Notes under the pieces: generated by a model
The model's input: only the letters and a program-made list of their open reading frames with translations
What the model was told of the DNA's origin: nothing
Databases searched by the model: none
Position numbers and translations under genes: made by a program
Assembly: GCF_007655135.1 (NCBI RefSeq)
Contig: NC_045130.1
Coordinates: 31,740,605-31,804,604 of the forward strand
DNA from: Punica granatum
Taxonomy: Eukaryota > Streptophyta > Magnoliopsida > Myrtales > Lythraceae
Reading direction: 5' to 3'
Length of the DNA: 64,000 nt
Part shown: in pieces, positions 35,503 to 46,575 of the stretch
Numbering within the stretch: the first letter of the stretch is position 1
Layout: every line of letters begins with the position of its first letter

Positions 35503-35670
35503 ACGATCGGGCCAAGTCACATCTCCATCTCTCGCCAAAGAAGACGTGAGGGAAGACGAGATGTCGATTGGACCGACATGTTTACCAAAGGACGCCCACC
35601 TAGCAATATTGTGAGCTAAAAAGTTTGCATCTCTAGGAATATAAACTAAGGATCAAGAAACTAACGATGA
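35503..35670 (-). pseudogene. RNase H-like fragment (LINE-type), minus strand
   Basis: The minus strand reads, without a stop, VYIPRDANFLAHNIARWASF and continues about 30 residues, ending DVTWPDR. The PRDAN...AHNIARWA pattern is the last helix of the RNase H domain carried by plant LINE-type elements and related host genes. The catalytic residues upstream are not recognisable. It is probably a LINE remnant in the spacer before the receptor kinase gene. Confidence 0.6.
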
Positions 35671-36173
35671 TTGAGTGCTCAAAAGACGGTTCAACGACTC
35701 TAATTATAGAGACAAGAAAACACACTAGTTTCATAGAGCTTATTAGACTTTTTTTTCTTTTTGCCCATCATCCTTTGAATCGTTCCACATGTCAATTGAC
35801 AAATATATTATTGTTACATAATTTATTTATTATTTTTTTCTAATTATAAAAATATAATAAAGAGTCACGGTTAATTCAATTATAAAAATTTATATGCTAA
35901 ACGAGAATTATTCATTCATTGTAGTACGGATCATTATCTTGGAGGACTCTTTATACCTAACCCGTGGGTAAGATATTCCGAAACCACGAACGGGGGCAAT
36001 TACGTCAATGGAGGGCCGAAAATTTTAGCAAACAACCAGCATTCGCCGACCGGTGATATCTGCGTCTCCGACCCCTCAGTCAACCCACAGTCCACCTTCC
36101 CCTGTCTGTCCCCTTCCCTTTTATTGGCTCCTCACCCGCTCTCTCTCTCTCTCTCTGTGTATCTCTCTCGAGC
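35671..36173 (+). promoter_or_regulatory. Upstream region of the CaMRLK-like gene
   Basis: AT-rich to about 35900, then rising GC content and a CT-run leader (about 36141-36160). No unambiguous TATA box is visible. Confidence 0.3.
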
Positions 36174-36209
36174 ATGGAGAGCAGAAGAATCACCAGCAGA
36201 ACCGACTAA
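36174..36209 (+). other. Upstream ORF, 11 residues
   Basis: ATG at 36174 and TAA at 36207-36209, out of frame with and 26 bases before the receptor kinase start. It could reduce initiation at the main ATG. Confidence 0.4.
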
Positions 36210-36234
36210 CAGAGAAGCCGCCCACCTCATAAAA

Positions 36235-39200
36235 ATGGAAGCTTCAACCTTCCGGAGGGCCTTCATCTTCCTTGCTCTGCTCTCCGCCATTGCTCCTCCG
36301 TCGTCGTCGTCGGCAGTCCCCTGCAACAGCACGGACAAGCAATCCCTGAACAGAGCATTCAACTCTGTTTCTGGGTTCAACATTTCTTTGTTCTTCTTCC
36401 CCAACTCTTCTTCTTCTTCTTCTACGAACTGCTTAATCAGCCGCATAATCCTCCCGGCGAAGAACTTCACCGGGACGATCTCATGGAAGTTCCTCAGGAA
36501 CATGACCCAGCTGCAGACCATCGACCTCTCCGGCAACTCCCTCCAGGGCTTTCTCCCCAGGTGGCTCTGGTCCCTCCCTTCCCTCTCCGAGGTCAACTTG
36601 TCCCGGAACCGCCTCGGCGGCAAAATCGTCGGCTACGCCAACCGTCCGTCCCCCGTTCGGACCCTCGATCTCTCCGGCAACCGGTTCACTAACTCGGTCA
36701 ACCTGTCCGGCTTCCCGAACCTCCGGGTCCTCAACCTCTCCGGCAACTACTTGAAGACCCTACCTTACGGGCTAGGGGGACTGTCCCAACTGGAGCGGCT
36801 CGACATCTCCGGCTGCCGCATCTCGGCAAACCTCAGGACGATATCGGGCCTGCAGAGATTGAAGTACCTCGACGTGTCGAATAACTCCTTGACCGGGAAC
36901 TTCCCGGGGGACTTCCCCCCTGTTTCCGGCCTCGAGTTCTTGAACATCTCCCTCAACAACTTCACCGGCCAGGTCGGGCCCGAGAAGTACGCCAAGTTCG
37001 GGAGTTCGGCATTCGCCGGCGCCGGGACGATCGACTTCAACGCCTCCAAAGCACCCAGCCGCACTGTTCCGGCACGAGCCCCGGTTCACAAAATTGCCCC
37101 TGCAAAACATCCCATCAGCAATCCCCCCGCCAGGAAGGAGGATGAACATCAGGAGAAGAAGAAGAAAGAGAAGGGCAAATCGGGAATTTCGAAAGCTCTT
37201 GTCTTGGGAGTTTCTTGCTCCTCTGCTTTTCTGGTGGCCGCGGCGGCGGTCGTGGCGGGCTGCTGCTATCGGAGGAAGAAGGTATTGGCGCGGAGGAACA
37301 AATGGGCGATCTCAAGGCCAGCAGCTCAACTGCCACTATTCAGAGTCGAGAAATCGGGCCCTTTCTCATTCGAGACCGAGGTAAAATTGGATGATTTACG
37401 TAATCGAATTATAAATAAATAAATAGATCACGTCGTATTGTCGTATTTTGAAAATGGGGATGGTGATTGAACTGAATGGGTGTTTTTATATATATATGTG
37501 TATAGTCGGGGACGTCGTGGGTGGCGGACATAAAGGAGCCGACGGGGGCGGCGGTGGTAATGTTCGAGAAGCCGCTGATGAGCCTGACGTTCAAGGACCT
37601 GATAGCGGCGACGTCACACTTCGGGAAGGAGTCGCTGCTGGCGGAGGGCAGGTGTGGGCCCGTCTACAGGGCGGTGCTACCCGGGGAGCTCCACGTGGCG
37701 ATCAAGGTGCTGGAGAGCGCCAGAACCGTCGCTCATGGTGATGCGGTCGCGGCGTTCGAGGAGCTCTCCAGGCTCAAGCACCCCAACCTCCTCCCTCTCT
37801 CCGGTTACTGCATTGCAGGTAACCTCTGTTGCCGCCTATTACAAAAATAAATCCCAACTTTTATTTTTTTTTTTAATTTGAAAAGCCGTATGATTTCAAT
37901 AAATTCAGGATCGAGCCTAGCTGGTTGGTCCACTGATAATTTGTTTTTGATAATGAGGCACTCTTGGTTTTCATTTGCATAATTCTCGCAATGCACACGA
38001 GTCAGGTAAATTTGGCTTTAAAAGTTGTGCATATGGATTAATAGAGAGTATTTTGCAGTAGTTATACGACAACTCAAATTTAGCGAGTATTCAACTGGGG
38101 AGTAACACGGTTCGACCATTAGGATAACCAGGATTTACTCGAAATGGTTTTCATTTTGACAAATTGCCTATAGATTAGTTCAATAAATAAGCCCAGTTTG
38201 GAGTTAGTTCTTGGAGAAAAATAACTATGAAAATTTGAAAACAATGTTGTATCCGAATTGAGATATAGTTAAAAATTAAATTCGGGAACCAGTACAGTAC
38301 CTCTGAGCAAACATAGCCATATGTATGTCAAACCAAATCTTACAAGTTCAATAAAAAAAAAATGGATGAAACTTCTTGTGTGAATTTTTTTTTTACCATC
38401 TAAGGTGGCGTGTTTGGTTTCAGAACAAAATTCTACTCCATTTCATTCTTTTCTCAATTCGTAGTTATTACTTTTTTATCTTTTTTTTTATCTCATTTTT
38501 TGGCGCAAATCCTGGTATTCAGAAATTAATTTGAGTTCTGACTAATTTAGTCGAGCCAGGTCGATTCATTAAGAGATAAAATTCTCATAACGTGAATTTC
38601 TGTATTTACAATGATTTAGAACAAGTGTCGAATCGCTTAAATCAATCAATGCTAGAGATTTTTCTATCATTTAATTTTTTTTTCTAATCATTATTATAAT
38701 TAATTTTTTATAATAAATTATTTATTTATTTTTTTCTATTATAAGGGAGGCAATGGATTTAGAACAATAAAAGAGAAATACTAATAGCTAATAAAGGGAC
38801 ACGAATAATTATATTGGGTTGATTGTCGTGTGAGAATGTACGTCACTGTGCTATACTTTCTTTTAATTATTTATCTTTACATCCTATATAGACATATGCT
38901 TTTTTTTTCCTATTTAATAATAAATTTTCACATCTAATTTTTACTAATTATTATTACAATTAATTTTTCAATAATAAATTCTCTCATATACTATTACTTA
39001 ATTTGTCCATAATGGCTGAAGTTGAAATCCAATTTCATAATTATGTTTTTTTTAAAGAAAAAAGGGGAAAATCTATTTGGTTTCCAATTTTGTATGCGTC
39101 CCTTATAAATGTAGCGGTGGTGGGTTGGTTAGGAAATTGCCTGCCTGCAGCTGCAATATTTAGTTCAAGTTTCTGCAGGGGTATCTGACCTAAGCACATT

Positions 39201-40751
39201 CATTCGACCTAACGTATTTAATGTTGTCACGGGTTTCAGAGAAAATTGAACCCAAACAAACAAAACAAATTCAAAAAATCAAAGATTTCCTCAGTTTTTT
39301 CGACTCGTCTCTTGTCGTACTGTGCGTTCCGTTCCTTCAAATTATATGAGATGAGATGAGATGAGATTTCGACTTCCCTGAGCTCAGTCTCACGTAAAAT
39401 CCCACCAGAAGTTATGATTGCATTGCATGGCTTCAGATGTTTCTTCGACTTTTCTCTTGTCCTAGATAGATTCATGCATTTATTGCACTCATCTGTCTCT
39501 TCTCCTTTTTCTTTTTTCTTTTTTCTTTTGGTTTTTAACTTTTTGCATGGAAGACGTTTATAGAAAAATATTTATGGATTTTTGTTGCTATCAATTGGTT
39601 CGTGTCGACTCATCATTGTCTCATTTAAAATGATTTGAATCTTTTGAGAAATGAAGTATACTGCGGTAACATACTTAAACCTGTCCACTAAAAAAATATA
39701 TGTTTGATTACATGTCCTTGTTTGATAATCGAGAGATTACATATTCGATTCTTATTAATGAAGGTACTATCATATCAAGGCTTATCTCGGTGACTATTAT
39801 GGAGTTTTGGATAATTATTTACGAAAGCTCGATAGATTTTTTTTCCATTTGTATTTGATTTTTCAGAAATGAAAATTGATTTTCGTGATTTTTTAAAGAA
39901 AAGTACGTAATTTGTGTAAAGCAAAGCCAAAGAAATTAAAGCTTAAATAAACGATTCCATTCAAAAGAAAAATACCCTGCAAAGGGCTCCTGCTTCCTTT
40001 TGCTTTCCATGTACGTTCTTATGGCCTGAAGTATTTCTTTTCTCGTCAACAGAATTAATAAAAAAATTAATGTAATTAATTAATTATCTGTTGATTGATC
40101 GATTGATTTACTTAGGGATAATTTTATTGTCGATAATCAGGCCAAGAGAAGCTGGTGTTATCGGAATTCATGTCCACCGGAGATCTCCACCAGTGGCTCC
40201 ACGAGCTCCCAACGGGAGAGCCCAACGTGGAAGACTGGAGCAATGACACGTGGGAGCAGCCCGGTCCCACAGCATCATCACCGGAGAAAACAAATTGGAT
40301 CACCCGGCACCGTATCGCGGTGGGCCTGGCTCGGGGCCTGGCCTACCTCCACCATGCTGGCACATGCCACGGCCACCTGGTCCCGTCCAATGTCCTCCTG
40401 GCCGATGACCTCGAGCCTAGGATCTCGGACTTCGGCGTCCAGGACATCGGGACGAAAAGGGTCGGAGACATCGGTTGCAGACTGAAGGAGGACGTGTACA
40501 GCTTCGGGCTAATCCTGGTGGAGCTGCTGACGGGGAGGCAAAGGAGCGAAGAGAGCCTGGCCTGGATGAGGAGGCTGGTGAGGGCAGGACAAGCTGAGGA
40601 GGCAATAGAGGCAAGGCTCATGATGGGCGGAGATGCGCTGAGCGAGATGGCTGAGACCCTCCGAGTCGGGTATTTATGCACGGCGGAGTCGCCAGAGAAG
40701 CGACCCACCATGCAACAGGTCGTAGGACTGCTGAAGGACATCCGTTCATGA
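36235..40751 (+). CDS. LRR receptor-like kinase, CaMRLK-like, atypical kinase
   Basis: Three exons, 36235-37380, 37506-37818 and 40141-40751, with GT-AG introns and phases 0 and 1. The product is 689 residues: signal peptide (about 1-28), an N-glycosylation-rich N-cap, about six LRRs, a Lys/Glu-rich juxtamembrane stretch, one membrane span (about 320-345) and a kinase-like domain (about 405-688). It keeps the lysine in VAIK (K449) and SDFG (582-585), but HRD is replaced by HGH (563-565). It therefore lacks the catalytic aspartate and is probably inactive or atypical. The short LRR ectodomain and sequence (for example [17 protein letters not shown]) resemble Arabidopsis At5g45800, described as a calmodulin-binding receptor-like kinase. 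That assignment is from memory of the family and is moderate. ATG 36235 is the first that yields the signal peptide. Intron 2 is unusually long (2322 bp) and carries a SINE. Confidence 0.9.
37819..40140 (+). other. Large intron 2 of CaMRLK-like gene
   Basis: AT-rich, 2322 bp, with GT at 37819-37820 and AG ending at 40140. A minus-strand relative of SINE B lies at about 38500-38655. The TTTTTTATC-rich and GAGATGAGATGAGATGAGAT (about 39349-39368) stretches are low complexity. No separate gene is recognised. Confidence 0.7.
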
Positions 40752-41030
40752 CCTCAAGCAATGGATTCACGGACGTGGCATCATATACAGACTAGGCAAT
40801 TTTACTCTGATGAATCGATCGATCGACCCCGTGCTCGGATTACCTGCAGGCCGTGCCGATATCTGGCGCGTACTTCCACGAGCTTCTGTTCGTCCAAGTC
40901 GGCATTTTCTTATTGTGATATGACATTCTTTTTTTGGTGATGTATAGACAAAAAAATTAGCCAAAAAGTTGGGGAAATTGAAAAGAAAAAGGGTTGGTAC
41001 GTGGCTAAAATTAAGTAATTAGGATAATGT
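40752..41030 (+). other. 3' flank of CaMRLK-like gene
   Basis: Presumed 3' UTR after the stop at 40751, with no feature beyond AT-rich polyadenylation context near 40920-40990. Confidence 0.4.

Positions 41031-41071
<41 letters not shown>
41031..41071. repeat. Homopolymer G run, 41 bases
   Basis: Forty-one consecutive G on the plus strand, about 280 bases after the receptor kinase stop codon. It could form G-quadruplex structures on this strand and i-motif on the other. The exact length is hard to sequence, so the count may be an assembly value. Confidence 0.9.
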
Positions 41072-41072
<1 letters not shown>

Positions 41073-41549
41073 TAAGATGTTACTCTCTAAGGTGATCAGA
41101 GTAGAGGCAGAGAATCCCACTAATTGTTTGTCTCTTCTTAGAGATGCCTGGCATTGACCCAACCCAACAAGTAATGTTCAAGCCTTTGTTCATCCTCTTG
41201 TTTTATTCATGTTTTTCTTTTGCCTTTAGTTTTTGTGTTGCTTTGGGTGTCTTTATTCCTTCTATTTTGTTTGTTTTTCCCCTTTGGATCTTCCCTCTCC
41301 CTTTCTTTTGTAAAAGAAGGGAATACAATGCATGTGGATCTTCTGTTCAAGAGAAATGTTTGGTAATGTAAGTTGGCTTGTCATCCAACCGATTCTCTTT
41401 GACTGGGAAAGGACGACGTGCATGTATAACAATTTCAGGTCTAATTTTGGTGCGTAATTGCCCATTCTCGATGACTTCCGTTATGTGATTTATATATTCC
41501 ATTGATGTAGGAATTGTTGGATGATACATGGGGTAAAAACTTATGCTTA

Positions 41550-41734
41550 TCAATAATGATTGATTCAAGCGGTTCGATACTTATTCTCTTTAAGTAAGGT
41601 CTCGGGATTCGAGTATTGTGAATGAAAAAGATCATTGACTGGAAGAGCTTTACCCCTTAATAAGTCGACCCGGCTCGACTCAATTAGTCGGGACTCACTG
41701 AGTTTTCGGATATGATAGTTCATACAAAAAAAAA
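41550..41734 (+). mobile_element. SINE-like element B, second copy (185 bp)
   Basis: Same family as 22059-22240: head GATTGATTCAAGCGGTTCG, B-box-like GGGATTCGAGTA, shared 3' part GACTCA-TTAGTCGGGACTCA, and A-run tail. It is flanked by the 9-bp duplication TTATGCTTA (41541-41549 and 41735-41743). Confidence 0.7.
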
Positions 41735-41743
41735 ATTATGCTT

Positions 41744-44700
41744 ACCTCAAATTTCATAAGATGGCGTGGCAATCTCTTAAAATTACTTACTGAAATTGCT
41801 CTAAATGGATCAATGATTCGGGTCAATCACAAATTTCCATTGCACCCTATTGCCCTTCGCTGAGCTTCAGTTGGGTTCATGGAGACGGGATACCTTCCTT
41901 TTCTTTTCTTTTCTTTTCTTTTTTTCTTCCTATTCCCTAATAAGGACAAAGCGAGAATGGAAGTGATGCCATTAGGTCCATCAAGGTTGCAAAAAGCAGC
42001 CCATCAGGAAACAGTCCAAGAAACGTAGAAACAAATGCTAATCGAAGCTAGAAAATTCGTGGCGTCCCTTCAATAAACACCATAAACGACCATCATATAA
42101 TCGTACATCAGGGTCCACTTTGACAATTGGCAGTACCACGGGGACTATCTAGCACATATGCTAATAGCAATTTCCTTTGTATGACTCTGGAATTTGGTGT
42201 CCAGCTCGCCTATTGATTTTGAGTCATTTCTCCGTTCCATTACATGGCTGGCCTATAATTAGCGAAGAACTATCAAATGATGTTCATCTGCTTATAAGCA
42301 CCATATACAAAGTGCCAAAAGTATTTAAGGGAACAAATAAAAAAAAAAGAAATCCAAAATTTTATCTTTTAATGTGACATAGAGTTGACAATTTTAGGTT
42401 GTCCCAATAATCCAAGGCATCTACCGTGCATGGGTCTAAAAAGGTCATGTCGAGTCACATACCAACTGGTCTATCATGCACGATTATATAACATGTTCAT
42501 GCCTCGAACATGCCTGGCCCCCTTCCCCATTGGACGTAGCTCGATTATTAGTCTAGCCGTGCCAGTGCCAGTGCCAGCCCATTTAGGTTTGACAATGTTA
42601 ATATCTACTTGTTCTGGTTGTAACTATATTTTTGGAAAAATTATATTGAAAGTTTTATAAGTTTTCTGTTTTCTGACATTTGTTTCGATAAGTATCAATG
42701 TGGCCATTCACTCCTAAACGTTTAGCCGATTAAAGAAGAAAAAATGTTAAATCGCCCCAACCAAGCCAAGTTGGTCAACTATTCTTTTTAAAGCATGATG
42801 TTTTCCTTTTCTCTATTTTCGCCAATTTTCTTTTCTTTTCTTAAGTTTCTTTTGTTTTTTGCTCCATTCTGGCAGGAAGAGTAAAGCCTCCACATCTTTG
42901 ACCAGAGGATAAAGAAGTCCACCATTCATCAAAAAGCGTATAGCTAGTGTAGTGGCACGTATCATTGATTAATAATTAAATTGTTCCAATTTGATATTCA
43001 AGTGGATTGGCATGTCCATTTATTAGTTATTAGGATTGTTATATTAAATCTATAGAATTTTTTTATAACCGTAAAAGAATTTATTTTAATATGTAAAATG
43101 CTGACCAAGGTGCACTACTGTCATATACTAAGATGTCGTATGGAGCGGTCCAAGGTTCATTAACTAAGTGAGAGCTATAACTGTACGTGCATGCTTGTTA
43201 TGATCAACACACAGATACTATATGCTCAGGCTGGCGCAGGTGCAGTGTGCAAGGATGAATTTGAAATAAGTTCAATAACCCCACTCTCGGAAAGCTCCAT
43301 ATCAAGAGAACTTCTATGATATTCTCAGGTTACAATACTAGCTTGCGCCCTTCCGGATCATCGGATTCTGCATTTTTCGCTTTTCTTATCATGACCCGGA
43401 GGCGTCTAATGGTCCCAGATGACACGCATACTCTACCTTAGAATTGCCCAACGGGCACGAGCAGGAATAGTTGCCCGTGGCTTTGGAACACATGCAGATT
43501 TGATGAAGTCACGAGCTAATACTGGTTTGGGGGTAAAAAAGAAAAAAAGATCCCTGCTAGGATATATGATTGAACAACTTTCTCATGTCAAGCGTCGACC
43601 CATTCAATTGATTAAATTGTACCAAAGTTGGGTCAAGAAATTTTTAATCTTGCATGTTTGAATTTGACGAAAATATTGTAGCAATTGGGCCGATTCAAAA
43701 CAAATTAGCGACTAGTCTTCAATTACAGAACGTAATGCAGACGATACTTCAATCAGTGGAAATTTAGGTTTAATCATGGTAACATGAGGACAAATCCTTC
43801 TGGGGCCAGCCTCAATGATTTTCTCTTGATTGTTATCGTTTTTCACAGAGTGATATGGGATTGATTCCCCCGTAAAGGAAAAAAAAATTATTATGCAATT
43901 GAAACATAAGAAATTGACCATCAAACGTTGATGGGTTCTTTTGGCCGAAATTAACTGTGGATATCAACGTGAGATTGATTTAAACGATTCGATACTTTTT
44001 TATCTTTAATTAAGGTTTCGGATAGAGTTTTATAAATGAAAAAACTCTACAATCGAAAAAAAGAGTATCCTTTGAGACCGACTCCATTTAAATTTAGATT
44101 AATTTTATTGAACTCTTAAATAGTAGGCGATAAGTCTAGGACTTGAAAATAGGGAAAAAAAAAAAGTAGATAGTGACTCAATCTAATAAAGGGATGGGAA
44201 GACAAAAAGGGCCTACCAATCAATCACTAAAAGATCGAAAATATCCACCTCAATTTTCGGGAGAAAGGGACGCTTCAATTGCAGATGTTTGTCATGCATG
44301 TATAATTATGCTTACTAATATTTTTTCATTTGTACCACTTAATATCCATAAGTTTAATAAATTATAATAAATCTAAGTTTGAACTGAGTAAGCTCATAAT
44401 TAACTATATGTTGGAATCCCTCAAATTATGAGAATTCAATTCATTTGACAAGAATTAAATTGAATTATGCTGTTTGGAATAAAAGATAGTGGATTGATTT
44501 TAAAAATGCATTACATGCATTAGATTTGAAATTAATATAAAATCAATTGTGAGAGCCACCTGCTTTTTAAATTGGAAAATCTATCACAAATGTAAAGTAA
44601 AATCTACGGATGAAATCGTCGTACCTGGTTTTCCGATACGCTCATCACTTTCCGATGCTTCTCATGTGCAAGAAGTTGGATTCAACAATGATTTTCTACA

Positions 44701-46089
44701 TCATTAAGTCTACGATATCATAATAAATTAGTTCTTAGGAAATTATTTTGTTTCTATAAATTTTTATATGGATGTTTCTAATATTAACATGAACATTTTC
44801 TTATTGACGCGTATAGTGAATTTGAATTTGTATCCTTAATATACGTTCCACATACATCAAAGTCAATTTATGATAATAATTGAAACAAATTAATCCAATT
44901 CTTATATATCTAAAAGAAGATTATTCAATTTTTTAGTTAAATTCCGTAATATTGCAAACAATACAATTCAATTACAATTGAATTCGATTGTATTGAAATG
45001 AATTGGATTCAACTGAATTGAAATCATTACTAGTGAGAATTGATTCCAAACGTACATGGGGTGCAACTCTTTCAATCGTGAATTTTCTCCATTTACAAGA
45101 CTCAAATATGAGATTTGCACCACATGAACCAATCTACATTGATATTTTGTTCATAAAAATTTAGTTTGTATTGTTTTATGTTCTAATGTTTTCAAAAGAG
45201 TGTCATATCGATTTTTCATGTTTTCCTAAAGTCGCTTTTGATCCTCAATTTTTTTTATCATTTTTGTCCTAAAACCTTTTTTTTGCTATATCTTGTCCTA
45301 AAACCTTTAATGAAAATTATCTCTAGAAAATAAAAGAAAAAAGATGAACATCCGAAAAGAGAAAAAAAAGGATTAGAGGTGCCAGTCTGCAAAAGATGAG
45401 GAGGGCGTGACGGGCTCATTGACTCCGACCACCGCCTTGATGGATCGCTGACAACCACTAAAATTGCTTGTGACCCAAATTGAAAGGAGTGGTAGTGACC
45501 AGTTGGGGCCTCCCACCTCTCTGAAATCAAGATCAAGTGCAATCTCGATTTCCGAGGGGTGGAGACCTCGTCGGTGGCCACCACCCCTACAATCGAGATT
45601 GTCGGTAATTTCGGTGGCAGTGAGCGAGTCGATCACGATGGTGGTGGCCACCCATGAAGCTCCCACAACTTGGAGGAAAAAAATAGAAAACTAGAAATTG
45701 AAAAAAGAGAAGTGGGGAAGAGGAGGGGGCACTGAAGCCTATCTACCAGCAACAATTACCCCCTGTAGAGTCATCGACGATAATTGGGGTTATTGGAGAA
45801 GTCGATTAGGGGATTCGACCATGTACTCATTGGGCCCACAATATATATTTCTCCGTGAGCCTAATTGGGCCTAGGGCCCAATTTCCATATCTCATTGGGC
45901 TTGGCCTTTCCAACATCTTTACTTCTCGTGACCCGCCAAAATTCAACGACCAGAAGTTTGCCAACAACCACTTGTTCATGACAAACGTTTCCTGTTTATT
46001 TATTCATTCAACTTAGCGTCCATCAACATCAAAAGAAAAGGTCCGAAATGCAGAAATAAAAGTACTTTATTCGTTTTGTTGTCTGAGGA
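41744..46089. other. Intergenic spacer with repeats
   Basis: No gene recognised. It contains a (CTTTT)n run (about 41900-41925), a GCCAGT triplicate (about 42558-42575), a degraded SINE B copy (about 43970-44110) and a GC-richer segment (about 45380-45760). That segment has overlapping frames on both strands rich in words such as GGTGGCCACCACCC, and looks repetitive but unclassified. Confidence 0.4.
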
Positions 46090-46575
46090 ATTAGTTGTTG
46101 GGGGATTCTGAATCTTGTATGACAAGGTAAGCTCTTGAGGTTTCAGTTTTAGCTGTCCCGGGTTTCGCCTTCTTGTTACTCTTCTTTGCTCGGGTCATTC
46201 GAAAATCTTTCGTCACCTACTCCTTACTTATCTTTGAATGCATATCCGAGTTTGTTTGTTGAATTATCGATTCAATAAGTTTCAGCTTTTCTTTTGGTTG
46301 AGTATGTTGCAGCTCAAATTAAGCTTTGTTTGGTCTCAAAGGTTGTTGCGTCACTTTCGGATTGGGATTGTTGGGTATGTGAAAAGGGCAAGCAAAATTT
46401 CTTCCTTGCTTTTAATACATTTTTTAATTTCATTTTTGTTTCTTCATTTTGCATCGAAAGCATCGGCCAAACTGCCAAAAGAAGTCCACTCTTTTGCTTA
46501 TTAGAATTGCTTGTTGGCATTATGCTGATTAGCAGCCCATTTGAGGCACTCGAGATATTGGTACTTGGTAGTTTA
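46090..46575 (+). promoter_or_regulatory. Probable 5' leader of O-fucosyltransferase gene
   Basis: Pyrimidine-rich, leader-like sequence immediately upstream of the start codon. Longer frames reading through from 46294 exist but do not resemble the family N-terminus, so the start was placed at 46576. A leader intron is possible but not resolved. Confidence 0.35.

Noticed and set aside
42385..42660. 91-codon plus-strand frame with GPAHLG-like text
   Set aside because: It is composition-driven (repeated GCCAGT) with no domain, and probably repeat-derived.
43419..43924. Open frames on both strands with protein-like composition
   Set aside because: No recognisable motif, no splice context and no consistent frame extension. 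Treated as spacer.
45373..45694. Overlapping frames on both strands in a GC-richer segment
   Set aside because: Both strands are open because of skewed composition, and the words look repetitive. No family was recognised.
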